This document shows positions 26,019-35,735 of a stretch of DNA of 50,961 bases, piece after piece. The stretch is taken from positions 1 to 50,961 of the forward strand of contig JAEZRM010000079.1 of NCBI GenBank assembly GCA_023412805.1, written 5' to 3'. Numbering within the stretch: position 1 is the stretch's first letter; every line of letters begins with the position of its first letter. Made by a program: the position numbers and the translations under genes. The DNA is from Pseudomonadota bacterium (GTDB taxonomy: Bacteria > Pseudomonadota > Alphaproteobacteria > Rhizobiales > Hyphomicrobiaceae). The notes beneath the pieces were generated by a model. That model saw nothing but the letters and a program-made list of their open reading frames with translations. It did no database searches and was not told the origin of the DNA.

Positions 26019-27089
26019 TCAGGCCTCGTCGCCGCCATTCGCTTCCGTATCCGCCGCCCGCCCCTTGGCGAGCCGGCGCAACGCCATCCTTTCGCGCGTC
26101 CATTCGCGGATCGGTACAGCTGGCGTGCCGACCATGCGCGACCGTGGCGGCACATTCTCGGTAATATGCGAGGCACCTGCGATCTGCGTACCGGCACCGA
26201 CCTTCAGATGGCCAGCGACGCCAGACTGCCCACCCATGACCACGAAGTCCTCGAGCGTGCAGGACCCCGCGAGGCCGGTCTGGGCGACGATCACGCACCG
26301 CCGTCCGATGACGACGTTGTGCCCGATCTGAACCAGATTATCAATTTTCGTGCCTTCTCCGATGACGGTATCCTTAAGAGCGCCCCTGTCGACACAGGAA
26401 TTGGCACCGATTTCAACGTCATCCTGGATGATCACGCGGCCGATCTGGGGGACTTTCAGGTGCCCCCCTGCGCCCATGGCGAAACCGAACCCATCCTGGC
26501 CGACCCGGACGCCGGCATGGAGGATGACCCGGTCGCCGACCAGCGCGTGCGTCAGCGTCACCCCGGGCCCAATAAAGCAATCCCGCCCGACAGTTACGCG
26601 ATACCCGACCAGCGCCCCCGCAGCTACGGTGGTGCCTTTGCCGATCCAGGCCTCGGGACCGACCACGGCACCGGGCTCGATCGTCGCGCCGGGTTCGATG
26701 CGGGCGGTCGGATGCACCGGCGTCGCACCGGCCTCACGCGCATCAAAGCCCGCTGTCTTGGGCTTCAACGAGGTCGGGTAGAAGGCCTGCAGGGCTAGTG
26801 CGAAACCACGATAGGGCGCCGCCATGAGCAGAGCGACCACGCCAGCCGGCAGGCGGTCGGCGAAGGTTGGTGCGATAATGCAGGCCGCCGCACGGGTCGC
26901 GGCAAGCTGCTCAAGATACTTGCGATTATCGACGAACGTGAGATGGGCTGGCCCGGCCTCGCCGAGCGGTCTCAGGTCGCTGAGGGCCCGTGCGCCGTCA
27001 TCGCCGGGACGCAGCGTTGCGCCGATACGCTCAGCGAGCTCTGCCGTGGTGAATGGCCCGGCTCGCTCGAAAAAACCTGGATGCTCCAT
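26019..27089 (-). CDS. lpxD: UDP-3-O-(3-hydroxyacyl)glucosamine N-acyltransferase LpxD
   Basis: A 356-residue LpxD. The N-terminal uridine-binding domain (1-110) precedes a hexapeptide beta-helix (about 115-320). NLVQIGHNVVIGRRC holds the catalytic His, and GGQSGVAGH is conserved. It adds the second hydroxyacyl chain to make UDP-2,3-diacylglucosamine. It lies 44 bases before fabZ and 160 bases after bamA. Confidence 0.96.
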   Translation of the reverse strand: MEHPGFFERAGPFTTAELAERIGATLRPGDDGARALSDLRPLGEAGPAHLTFVDNRKYLEQLAATRAAACIIAPTFADRLPAGVVALLMAAPYRGFALALQAFYPTSLKPKTAGFDAREAGATPVHPTARIEPGATIEPGAVVGPEAWIGKGTTVAAGALVGYRVTVGRDCFIGPGVTLTHALVGDRVILHAGVRVGQDGFGFAMGAGGHLKVPQIGRVIIQDDVEIGANSCVDRGALKDTVIGEGTKIDNLVQIGHNVVIGRRCVIVAQTGLAGSCTLEDFVVMGGQSGVAGHLKVGAGTQIAGASHITENVPPRSRMVGTPAVPIREWTRERMALRRLAKGRAADTEANGGDEA

Positions 27090-27249
27090 ACTGCGGGGGC
27101 ACCTTCCTGGGTGACTGGCTCTGCGTGACGTTCGCTTGAGCGACTTGAGTTACATGCCGCAGCGGCCCGATCGCTGGCCCCGATATAGCAAACGCGCGCC
27201 ACGAAGGCACGCGTTGCTGAAAGTTCGAGTTATGCGCGGGGCGCTTGGA

Positions 27250-29652
27250 TCAGAAGCGCGTGCTGGCACCGAAGCGGAAGACCTGCTCCTTGTCGTACTC
27301 TTCCTTGATCAGTGCCCAGCCGAAGTCGCCGCGCAGCGGACCGAGTGGCGAGTTCCAGAGGAGACCGAAGCCTGCCGAGACGCGGAGGCCACCGCCGTCT
27401 TCGATCCGGGTTACGTCCCCGGTGTCGGGATCGACAGTGCCGTTGAGCCTCTTTACGCTGTTCGAAACACCGAACAATGAGCCTGCATCCACGAAGACTG
27501 CACCAGAGATGCCGAGTTCGTCCGGCACCAGCGGGATCGGGAAGCGGACCTCGGCCGTACCGACGTAGTAGGTGTGGCCACCGAGACTGTCGTCGGTCGT
27601 CAAGTCGCGGGCACCAATACCGATCCGGTCGAAGCCGCGAATGGTCTCGCCACCCTTATAGAACTGGTCAAGCAAGCGAACTTCGTCGCCACCCCAACCC
27701 ATGATGTGGCCGCCTGCCAAGCGCGCAACGAACGTGATGCGCTCGGTGATCGGGTAATAATACCGCGCCTCACCCTGGAAGCGAGCATACTGCACGTCAC
27801 CACCGACACCCGCGAAGTCAACGCCCGCGTTCAGGTAATAGCCCGAAGTGGGTGTTTTGGTGTGGTTGCGGCGATCGTATGTCAGCGATGTGCCAACAGA
27901 CGATGTCCAGTAGTCGAAGTTCCTAGGCCTACCAGTAGCAGGATCCAGTCCACCGGCTGCGTCGATAATCGCGCGAGAAGCGTCTGGATCGATATCACTC
28001 ATCTCATCGTAAGTGAGCGTGTAGTTCGTGTTCAGCCACAGGTACTCGCTGAGCGGTGCACCCAGACGAACTGTACCGCCGGCCCGCGTGTGCTCGAAGG
28101 GCTGGAAGTCGTACTTCTGCGTGACCCTGTAGAAGAGATCGAAGCCGGCCGCCAGGTTGCGGTCCATGAAGCGCGGCTCGGTAAAGCTGAGGTCGACCTG
28201 CAGGCGCTCGAGCGAGCCACCGAGCTTCAAGCGCAGGAACTGGCCCTTGCCCATGAAGTTGCGCTCGGTGAACCCGATGTCGCCGATGATACCTTCCTGC
28301 GTAGAATAGCCGGCACCGAACGAAATCTCACCCGTCGGCTGCTCAACCACCGTCACATCGAGAACGACCCGATCCTCTGCAGAGCCCGGACGCCGCTTGA
28401 TGTCGACACCCTTGAACAAGCCGAGGTTCTGGAGGCGCTTCTTCGCCGAGTCCACCAGAAGCGGATTGTAGGCATCGCCTTCCGCAAGCCGGAACTCGCG
28501 GCGGATCACATAGTCGCGCGTGCGCAGGTTGCCGATGACGTTGATACGCTCGACATAGATGCGCGGGCCTTCGTCGATCACGTAGGTCAGCGCGATCACA
28601 CGACCGATCGAGTCGCGGTCGGCACGCGGACGGACGCGGGCGAACGTGTGACCACGCTCGGTCAGCGTGAGCGTCAGCTGCTCGACGGACTTGTCGATCT
28701 CGGCCGCATTGAAGGTGCCGCCGGTGCGCGTGATGATGTAGCTCGACAGGCCGGACGTATCGACGCCCGGAATCTTGCTCTCGATGCGCACATCGCCGAA
28801 CACATAGGGCTCGCCCTCCTCCAGCACGAAGGTGATGAAGAAGCCGGAGCCGTCGCGATCGAGGTGCACGTCGGCAGCGACCACGCGGATGTCGGCGAAG
28901 CCGTTCTTGAGATAGTACTGGCGGAGAAGCTCGCGATCGAGATTCAGGCGGTCAGGGTCGTAGAACGCCGTGCCTTTGAGGAAGTCGAACCAGCTCTCCT
29001 GCGTCGTCGTAACGATGTCGCGGAGCTGCGAGTCCTGGAAATGGCGATTGCCGACGAACTGGATGCTCTTGACCTTCGTCGCACCGCCCTCGTTGATCTC
29101 GAAGACGAGGTTCACGCGACCATGATCGAGCTCGATGATCTTCGGCTCGACGGTCGCGGAGAAGCGGCCCTGGCGGCGATAGACATCGAGAATGCGCTGG
29201 ACGTCCGCCTGCGCCTTGGCGCGCGTAAAGACGGAGCGCGGCTTGAGCTGCACCTCCGTCTCGAGGGTCGCGCGCTCGACCTGCTTGTTGCCTTCGAAGG
29301 CGACCTGATTGATGACCGGGTTCTCGGCCACGTTCACGACAACTGTTCCACCGTTCCGCTCGATCCGCACGTCGGAGAAGAGCCCGGTGGCGAAGAGTGC
29401 CGTGATGGATTGATTGACGCGCGCCTCACTGTAGGCGTCGCCGACCGTGAAGCGCAGATAAGACCGCACGGTCTCGGGTTCCACGCGCCGATTACCGACG
29501 ACCTGGATTTCTCTGACGCGGAGATCCTGCGCCTGAGCTTCGACGGCGAATAGCCCGAAGCCCCCCGCTACGGTGATTGTCAGGGGGGCCATCAGCGCCA
29601 ACGCCAGCGCGACCGAAGATCCCCCAATCCCCAACTTCCGAAACATCGGCAT
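27250..29652 (-). CDS. bamA: outer membrane assembly factor BamA
   Basis: An 800-residue Omp85 protein. A signal peptide of about 41 residues (MPMFRKLGIGG start) is followed by five POTRA domains to about residue 420 (the first starts IREIQVVGNRRVEPETV) and a C-terminal 16-strand barrel ending in Phe (GASTRF). Barrel motifs include GGETIRGFDRIG, the conserved lid-lock region. BamA inserts beta-barrel proteins into the outer membrane. It follows rseP in the usual order. ATG 29646 is an alternative start. Confidence 0.97.
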   Translation of the reverse strand: MPMFRKLGIGGSSVALALALMAPLTITVAGGFGLFAVEAQAQDLRVREIQVVGNRRVEPETVRSYLRFTVGDAYSEARVNQSITALFATGLFSDVRIERNGGTVVVNVAENPVINQVAFEGNKQVERATLETEVQLKPRSVFTRAKAQADVQRILDVYRRQGRFSATVEPKIIELDHGRVNLVFEINEGGATKVKSIQFVGNRHFQDSQLRDIVTTTQESWFDFLKGTAFYDPDRLNLDRELLRQYYLKNGFADIRVVAADVHLDRDGSGFFITFVLEEGEPYVFGDVRIESKIPGVDTSGLSSYIITRTGGTFNAAEIDKSVEQLTLTLTERGHTFARVRPRADRDSIGRVIALTYVIDEGPRIYVERINVIGNLRTRDYVIRREFRLAEGDAYNPLLVDSAKKRLQNLGLFKGVDIKRRPGSAEDRVVLDVTVVEQPTGEISFGAGYSTQEGIIGDIGFTERNFMGKGQFLRLKLGGSLERLQVDLSFTEPRFMDRNLAAGFDLFYRVTQKYDFQPFEHTRAGGTVRLGAPLSEYLWLNTNYTLTYDEMSDIDPDASRAIIDAAGGLDPATGRPRNFDYWTSSVGTSLTYDRRNHTKTPTSGYYLNAGVDFAGVGGDVQYARFQGEARYYYPITERITFVARLAGGHIMGWGGDEVRLLDQFYKGGETIRGFDRIGIGARDLTTDDSLGGHTYYVGTAEVRFPIPLVPDELGISGAVFVDAGSLFGVSNSVKRLNGTVDPDTGDVTRIEDGGGLRVSAGFGLLWNSPLGPLRGDFGWALIKEEYDKEQVFRFGASTRF

Positions 29653-29885
29653 CCTTGTCGTCTGCCTTTTCTTGCCGTTCCCCCAAAAGCAGCGCAGCGC
29701 CCGGCTTAAGTTCTGCGCCTGTTCGAGTTGTGGCCTCCCTTTTCAGGTATCCACGTTGGCCGGTCCCCACCGGCACCCTCGGCGCCCATGGTTGCTAGAC
29801 CCACGAAACGCCGACACCCGACTGAACTTAATTAACGATTCACCCCCCCTGATGGAAGTGGCAAGAATACCGCACGAGCCCGAAT

Positions 29886-31022
29886 TCACCCCAACCCAAT
29901 CCATCTCAGGACGATCCCACGATCATTGAAGGTGGCGAAAATCATCAGCATAAGCACCAAGCTCAATCCGATCCTGAATCCAATCTCCTGCGTCCGCTCG
30001 CTGAGCGGCTTACGGCGAATCGCTTCCATCAAGTAGAACATGAGATGGCCGCCATCGAGAAGGGGGATCGGGAACAGGTTGAGCAGACCGATGCTGACCG
30101 AGAGAATAGCGGTCAGATTGAGCAGGGGAATGAACCCGCTGCTGGCCACCTGTCCGGACACTTCCGCAATCCGGATCGGCCCTCCGAGCTGATCGGCCGC
30201 CTCGCGCCCGAGAACGACGTCCTTGAGATAGCCAAGCGTGCGGCTGATCACGAAGTAGGTCTCGCTCACGCCGAGCCCGATCGCCTCGAACACGCCGTGG
30301 CGCCGGTACTCCATGTCCTGAGCCTGCATGTTCCGGCGGATGCCGATCACGCCGACGCGGATCTTGTTGCCGAAGCGGTCCTCGTGCTCGCGCCTGTCGG
30401 GTGTCGCGGTCAGGCTCACACGGAGCCCGCCACGCTCGACCTCGAACTTCAGCGCCTGATCGCCGCTTGTGGACACGATCCGCTGCATTTCCTGGAAGCT
30501 GTTGATGGACCGCCCGTCGATGCCGACGATGACGTCCCCGGCCTGGAAACCGGCCCGCGCCGCCGGGCCGTCGGCGATCACCTCATCGATCTTCGCCGCC
30601 GTGATCTGCGTCCCGATCGTGGCAAAGATTCCTGCGAAAATGGCGATTGCGAGCAAGAAGTTAGCGATCGGACCGGCGGCTACGATCGCAGCGCGCTGGC
30701 CGAGCGACTTGGATTGGAACGCTCCCTGGCGCTCCTCCTGGCTCATACGGCTCAGAGCGTCGCGCGATGGCACACTTGCCCCATTCTCGTCGTCGACGAA
30801 CTTCACGTAGCCGCCGAGGGGGATCCAGGCGAGCCGCCACCGCGTGCCATGCCGATCATTGAAGCCCCAGATCTCGCGACCGAAACCGATTGAAAATGCT
30901 TGCACTTTCACGCCGCACCAGCGCGCCACCAGGAAGTGCCCCAGTTCGTGGACGAACACCACGACCGTCAGCACAAAGAGAAACGGCAGCAGGACGGACA
31001 GAAAACTCCAGATCATGTCCAA
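29886..31022 (-). CDS. rseP: site-2 protease RseP
   Basis: A 378-residue inner-membrane zinc metalloprotease. HELGH (25-29) is the metal site, a PDZ domain covers about 130-210 (VIADGPAARAGFQAGDVIVG), and NLFPIPLLDGGHL in the C-terminal part supplies the third zinc ligand. It cleaves transmembrane anti-sigma factors in envelope stress signalling and clears signal peptides. Alphaproteobacterial proteins have one PDZ, as here. Confidence 0.95.
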   Translation of the reverse strand: MDMIWSFLSVLLPFLFVLTVVVFVHELGHFLVARWCGVKVQAFSIGFGREIWGFNDRHGTRWRLAWIPLGGYVKFVDDENGASVPSRDALSRMSQEERQGAFQSKSLGQRAAIVAAGPIANFLLAIAIFAGIFATIGTQITAAKIDEVIADGPAARAGFQAGDVIVGIDGRSINSFQEMQRIVSTSGDQALKFEVERGGLRVSLTATPDRREHEDRFGNKIRVGVIGIRRNMQAQDMEYRRHGVFEAIGLGVSETYFVISRTLGYLKDVVLGREAADQLGGPIRIAEVSGQVASSGFIPLLNLTAILSVSIGLLNLFPIPLLDGGHLMFYLMEAIRRKPLSERTQEIGFRIGLSLVLMLMIFATFNDRGIVLRWIGLG

Positions 31023-31117
31023 GGTAGGACTCCTGATATTCTTTTTAGGATCAAGCCTTTGCAGGCCGGAGCAAGACGACGGGCGAGGGTGACGCCACCC
31101 GCCCGGTTAACCAGAGG

Positions 31118-32347
31118 CTAACTATACTGCCGGAGCAAGCCGCGTGCCAGCGCGCGACCTTCCTCGTCCGCCGCTATGACGTCATCGAGGCAAGATGGCT
31201 CGCGCACCTGCCCCTGCCGCGCGGCGGTCTCGAGGGCATCGCCCGCCAGCGCCGCGATCGCCGGGAAGGGAATTTGCCGGGCCAGGAAGGCCTCGACCGC
31301 AACCTCGTTGGCCGCATTCAGCACCGCACCGGCCGTTCCGCCGAGCTCGAACGTACGCCGAGCGAGACCAAGGGCGGGAAAACGTTTTTCATCGGGTGCC
31401 TCGAAGGTCAGGGAGCCGAGGCGCACAAGGTCGAGCCGGGCTGCGGGCGCCGCCATCCGTGCGGGCCATGCCAAGCTGGAGGCGATCGGCGTGCGCATGT
31501 CCGGGGTGCCCATCTGCGCGATCACCGAACCGTCCGCGAACTCGACAAAGCCATGCACGATCTGTTGCGGATGCACGACGACGGCGAGCTGATCGGCCGT
31601 CACCGGGAAGAGGTGATAGGCCTCGATCAGCTCCAGGCACTTGTTCATGAGCGTCGCGGAATCGACCGTAATCTTGCGCCCCATGGAGAAGTTCGGATGG
31701 CGGGCGGCCTGCTCTGGAGTTGCAGCAGCCATCTCGGCCGCGCTCCACGTGCGGAACGGCCCGCCCGAACCCGTGAGGACAATGCGCTCGATGAACTTCG
31801 GGTCAGTGTCGGCGATCGACTGGTGCACGGCCGAGTGTTCCGAGTCGACGGGCAGCAGTTCGGCGCCGGCGTCCTCGATCGCCGACATGAAGACGGTGCC
31901 CGCGGAAACAAGACATTCCTTGTTGGCGAGCGCTACACGGCGCGCTGCACGGGCCGCGGCGAATGTCGGCCTCAATCCCGCTGCGCCGACGATCGCCGCC
32001 ATCACGCAATCCACTGGACGCGACGCCGCCTCGATCAGCGCCGCCGGGCCGGCCGCGGCCTCGATGCCACTGCCCGCGAGCCGCGCCTTGAGCTCCTCGT
32101 AGCCCTGTGTACTGCCGATGACCGCTATACGTGCGCGATGCTTGAGTGCGAGTTCGGCGAGCGCCGCGACGTTCGTCTGCGCCGTGAGCGCGTCGATCTC
32201 GAAGGCGTCGCCGTGGCGCGCAACGAGGTCCAGCGTGCTCGTGCCGACCGAACCCGTGGCACCGAGAACGCTGATGCGGCGCACCGGCCCGTCCGGCTCG
32301 CGCGCCGGGGCCGCCGCTTCGGTTTCGATGTCCGCAAACTTCTGCAT
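31118..32347 (-). CDS. dxr: 1-deoxy-D-xylulose 5-phosphate reductoisomerase
   Basis: A 409-residue Dxr, starting MQKFADIETE, with a charged N-terminal extension of about 24 residues. The NADPH motif is ISVLGATGSVGTSTLDLV, the metal-binding region is LLPVDSEHSAVHQ, and the loop FRTWSAAEM precedes the SMGRKITVDSATLMNKCLE block. It makes methylerythritol phosphate in the MEP isoprenoid pathway, linked here to uppS and so to lipid carrier synthesis. The open frame further upstream lies inside cdsA and is not used. Confidence 0.96.
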   Translation of the reverse strand: MQKFADIETEAAAPAREPDGPVRRISVLGATGSVGTSTLDLVARHGDAFEIDALTAQTNVAALAELALKHRARIAVIGSTQGYEELKARLAGSGIEAAAGPAALIEAASRPVDCVMAAIVGAAGLRPTFAAARAARRVALANKECLVSAGTVFMSAIEDAGAELLPVDSEHSAVHQSIADTDPKFIERIVLTGSGGPFRTWSAAEMAAATPEQAARHPNFSMGRKITVDSATLMNKCLELIEAYHLFPVTADQLAVVVHPQQIVHGFVEFADGSVIAQMGTPDMRTPIASSLAWPARMAAPAARLDLVRLGSLTFEAPDEKRFPALGLARRTFELGGTAGAVLNAANEVAVEAFLARQIPFPAIAALAGDALETAARQGQVREPSCLDDVIAADEEGRALARGLLRQYS

Positions 32348-32352
32348 GGTGC

Positions 32353-33219
32353 TCAATTCAATCCGAGCAGAGCGCGGGCCGGCGCCTGGATATTGACCGT
32401 CACGGCAAAAATGGCCGCAGCAACGACCGCGGCATTGAGACCGTCGACCCTGTCCATGAACCCGCCATGGCCGGGGATCAGCGCACTCGCGTCCTTGACA
32501 CCATATTCGCGCTTCAAGGCGGATTCCATCAAGTCGCCCGCCTGCGACACAGCGCCGAGCACTGCGCCGACGATCATCATATGCGCCACGGACAGCTCCG
32601 GGCGCACCAGGGCGAAAATCAAGCCGACGAGGCTTCCCGCGGCGATCCCGCCCGCGAGACCGCTCCAGGTCTTGTTCGGCGATACGCGCGGTATGAGCTT
32701 CGGCCCGCCGATCAGGCGGCCGGCGAAGTAGGCCCCGGTATCCGTGGCCCAGACCGCGAGGAGGAGGAACAGCACAGCCAGGAAGCCGGCCGTGGCGTCG
32801 TACCGAAACCATACGAGGGAAATCGCCGGGAGCCCCGCATAGAGCGCGCCGAACGCGGCCATGTGCCCGCGCTCACCGAATGCCAGAAGTGCCGAAATAA
32901 TCGCGGCGACGACCACCAGAAGCAGCCCGAGCCCCGCGAGCCCCCATGCCGCCAGCAGCACGCCCGCGGCAACGGCTACGGCCTGGATGATCAGAATGGC
33001 GTCGATGCCCTGCGCGCGGACGATACGGCCCCACTCCCAGGCGACGACGACACCGACAGCTCCGACGATGACTGCGAACGGCAGGACACCCGCCCAAAGC
33101 GCGACGAGCACAACCGCCGCCAGTGCCACACCCGAAACGATGCGCTGGCCGAGATCCCGCATCGGAGCGGGAGCCTTTGGCGTCTCGCCGTCTGTCACGC
33201 CGGCATCCTTCGCGCGCAC
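32353..33219 (-). CDS. cdsA: phosphatidate cytidylyltransferase CdsA
   Basis: A 288-residue membrane enzyme with about seven hydrophobic segments. The C-terminal CDP-alcohol signature is SALKREYGVKDASALIPGHG followed by GGFMDRVDGLNA, and SPNKTWSGLAGG is also conserved. It makes CDP-diacylglycerol for phospholipid synthesis. The reading starts at a GTG 22 bases after uppS; an internal ATG at 33162 (MRDLGQRIV) is a realistic alternative start. It ends 5 bases before dxr. Confidence 0.94.
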   Translation of the reverse strand: MRAKDAGVTDGETPKAPAPMRDLGQRIVSGVALAAVVLVALWAGVLPFAVIVGAVGVVVAWEWGRIVRAQGIDAILIIQAVAVAAGVLLAAWGLAGLGLLLVVVAAIISALLAFGERGHMAAFGALYAGLPAISLVWFRYDATAGFLAVLFLLLAVWATDTGAYFAGRLIGGPKLIPRVSPNKTWSGLAGGIAAGSLVGLIFALVRPELSVAHMMIVGAVLGAVSQAGDLMESALKREYGVKDASALIPGHGGFMDRVDGLNAAVVAAAIFAVTVNIQAPARALLGLN

Positions 33220-33241
33220 GCTGGCGCCTGGACGTTCCCGA

Positions 33242-34003
33242 TCATGAGCCGAGCACCTCTTTTGCCAGCCCCCCGAAACGCCGGTCGCGCGCCTGGAAGA
33301 TCGAGATGGCTTCGAGAAGCTGATCGCGCCCGAAATCCGGCCATTTCACATCCATGAACACGAGCTCCGCGTAGGCGGCCTGCCAGAGAAGGAAGTTCGA
33401 GAGGCGCTGCTCGCCGCTCGTGCGGATGACGAGATCCGGATCCGGAAGTCCGGCCGTATCCAGCTCCTGCGCGAGCATGGCCTCCGTAATCGCACCGGGG
33501 TCGATCTCGCCGCGGCGTACACGATCCGCAAGTCGGCGCGCGGCAGCCGTAATCTCCGTCCGCGCACCATAATTGAAGGCAATGACCAGTGTCAGCGCCT
33601 GATTGCCGCGGGTCAGCATCTGGGCCTCGTCGATGAGCCCCAGCAGCTCACCATCCACGCGGCCACGCTCGCCGATCACGCGGATCGCGACGCCGGCCCG
33701 GTGGAGATCATGAAGATCGCGCCGGATGAAGCGCTTGAGAAGCCCCATGAGATCATCGATCTCGCTTGCCGGCCGCGCCCAATTCTCCGAGGAGAAGCTG
33801 AAGAGCGTCAGATGCGGGATCTTCAGCTCGATGGCTGCTTTCACGGTGCGCCGGACGGCTTCCACGCCCATGCGGTGGCCGAGACGCCGCGGCAGACCCC
33901 GTCGATTCGCCCAGCGCCCGTTGCCATCCATGATAATGGCGACATGACGCGGCAGCGCCGGGCCGCTACCTACTAACCCAAGCTGTTGGCTGCGCTGGCT
34001 CAC
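33242..34003 (-). CDS. uppS: undecaprenyl diphosphate synthase
   Basis: A 253-residue cis-prenyltransferase. HVAIIMDGNGRWANRRGLPR (20-39) contains catalytic Asp26, SFSSENWARP is conserved, and DLVIRTSGEQRLSNFLLWQ is the C-terminal substrate-binding block. It makes the C55 lipid carrier for peptidoglycan and O-antigen. The start is a GTG. The 204 bases between it and frr hold no gene that I can support. Confidence 0.96.
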   Translation of the reverse strand: MSQRSQQLGLVGSGPALPRHVAIIMDGNGRWANRRGLPRRLGHRMGVEAVRRTVKAAIELKIPHLTLFSFSSENWARPASEIDDLMGLLKRFIRRDLHDLHRAGVAIRVIGERGRVDGELLGLIDEAQMLTRGNQALTLVIAFNYGARTEITAAARRLADRVRRGEIDPGAITEAMLAQELDTAGLPDPDLVIRTSGEQRLSNFLLWQAAYAELVFMDVKWPDFGRDQLLEAISIFQARDRRFGGLAKEVLGS

Positions 34004-34207
34004 TCGCCTTTATTGCGCCCCCGTCCTGTATTGGCGCCGCATCGGCGAAATGACTGCCGAGCGCGGAAAATCGTTTGTGCGCGAGCGACGTGCCTCGGTC
34101 AAGGACGTTGATCTCGCGCCTTCGTATGATTTCGTGCGTCCTGGCCAGACGCCCTCTGGAACGAATTCACAGCCCCGTCCGCGAGCCGGCATCTGAGCCG
34201 GAGCGCG

Positions 34208-34771
34208 TCAAACCTGCTTGATTTCAGTCTCTTTGCCCCCCAGCATCTGATCTATATCCTTGATCAGGCGGTCCGTCAGCTCTTGCACCTTGGTCGAACT
34301 CTTGCGCTGCTCGTCCTCGCTGATCTTGTGATCCTTTTCGAGCTTTTTCAGGACCTCCATCCCATCGCGGCGAACATTACGGACGCCGACCCGAGCGTGC
34401 TCTGCATATTTGTGGGCGAGCTTGACAAGATCCTGGCGCCGCTCGGCATTGAGCGCCGGCACAGGAAGCCTCAACAAAGTGCCATCGACGATCGGATTGA
34501 GACCGAGGTTCGCCTCACGGATCCCCTTGTCGACCGCACCGACCTGGCTCTTGTCCCAGACCTGCACGGTGATCGTGCGCGCATCCGAAACCGATACGGT
34601 TGCCACCTGATTGAGCGGCATTTTCGCGCCGTACACGGTGACGACCACAGGATCGAGCAGGTTCGCCGAAGCGCGGCCGGTGCGCAGGCCGCCGAACTCC
34701 CGCTTCAGGCTATCGATGACGCCGCGCATCCGGCGCTCGAGATCGTTGATGTCGAAGCTCGCCGTTGCCAT
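34208..34771 (-). CDS. frr: ribosome recycling factor
   Basis: A 187-residue RRF, starting MATASFDINDLERRM. The conserved LRTGRASANLLDPVVV and the C-terminal block with VRRDGMEVLKKLEKD followed by LTDRLIKDIDQML are intact. It separates ribosomal subunits after termination together with EF-G. The frame is open to 34894 but only this start matches the family. It follows pyrH by 154 bases. Confidence 0.97.
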   Translation of the reverse strand: MATASFDINDLERRMRGVIDSLKREFGGLRTGRASANLLDPVVVTVYGAKMPLNQVATVSVSDARTITVQVWDKSQVGAVDKGIREANLGLNPIVDGTLLRLPVPALNAERRQDLVKLAHKYAEHARVGVRNVRRDGMEVLKKLEKDHKISEDEQRKSSTKVQELTDRLIKDIDQMLGGKETEIKQV

Positions 34772-34925
34772 TGTTTCAGCCTCCAAGACTGCTGCGCCGC
34801 CCGTACCAGTCCGGCCGACGGGCTTGTTTCGCGTTGCTCGAGCGCCGGCCATGGCGCGGACCACCGGCGTCCGTGAGCAATATCCCGGCATCATAGCCGG
34901 TCATGCCGCGACGGGACGCCCCGCC

Positions 34926-35666
34926 TCACGGCGATGCGGTGACCAGGGTCGAGCGGGCCTCGCCTTTCAGCATCTTGAGAAGGTTGCCGCTCTCCTCGAT
35001 GGAGAAGACAATTACCGGAAGATCATTGTCGCGGGCAAGGGCGATAGCGGCACCGTCCATGACCTTGAGATTGCGTGTCAGGACCTCGTCGTACGTCAAC
35101 CGGTCATAGCGCTTGGCGTTTTGATCCTTCTTCGGATCAGCCGAATACACCCCGTCGACCTGTGTCGCCTTTGCGAGAATCTCGCATTCGGTCTCGATGG
35201 CGCGTAGTGCCGCGGTCGTATCGGTCGTGAAGAACGGGTTGCCGGTACCGGCTGCGAATATGACCACCCGGCCTTCCTGCAGATGATGCAGCGCCTTGCT
35301 GCGCACGTAGGATTCGCACACCGTCGGCATCGGGATCGCCGACATGACGCGGGAATCGACGTTTGCCTGCTCCAGCGCATTCTGGAAGGCCAGTGCGTTC
35401 ATCACCGTCGCCAGCATGCCCATATAGTCCGCGGCTGCGCGATCCATGCCCTTTGCGGCTCCGGCGAGACCGCGGAAGATGTTACCGCCGCCAATGACAA
35501 CGGCGATCTGCACCCCTTGGTCCACCGCCTGCTTGATATCCGCAGCGAGAGCCTGGCAGACGCCGATGTCGATGCCATAGGCACCCTTGCCCATGAGGGC
35601 CTCACCCGACAGCTTGAGGAGAATGCGCTTGTAGCGTGGTCCGCCACTGGTTCCGCTCACCGCCAT
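34926..35666 (-). CDS. pyrH: UMP kinase
   Basis: A 246-residue amino acid kinase family enzyme. KRILLKLSGEALMG, VVIGGGNIFRG and AAGTGNPFFTTDTTAALRA are the phosphate and UMP-binding motifs. It converts UMP to UDP and is hexameric in bacteria. The rpsB and tsf genes that often precede it are absent; a glutathione S-transferase gene lies upstream instead. Confidence 0.97.
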   Translation of the reverse strand: MAVSGTSGGPRYKRILLKLSGEALMGKGAYGIDIGVCQALAADIKQAVDQGVQIAVVIGGGNIFRGLAGAAKGMDRAAADYMGMLATVMNALAFQNALEQANVDSRVMSAIPMPTVCESYVRSKALHHLQEGRVVIFAAGTGNPFFTTDTTAALRAIETECEILAKATQVDGVYSADPKKDQNAKRYDRLTYDEVLTRNLKVMDGAAIALARDNDLPVIVFSIEESGNLLKMLKGEARSTLVTASP

Positions 35667-35735
35667 TCTCCTCTATCCGCTGACGTCCGGCATCGAATGC
35701 CGCCGCCAGCGACAATCGTCAAGCACCGAGAAGGC

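Noticed and set aside
27574..29553. Long 659-codon open frame on the plus strand
   Set aside because: It is the antisense of bamA; the GC-rich codon pattern leaves long opposite frames open. BamA is unambiguous and this frame has no recognisable domain.
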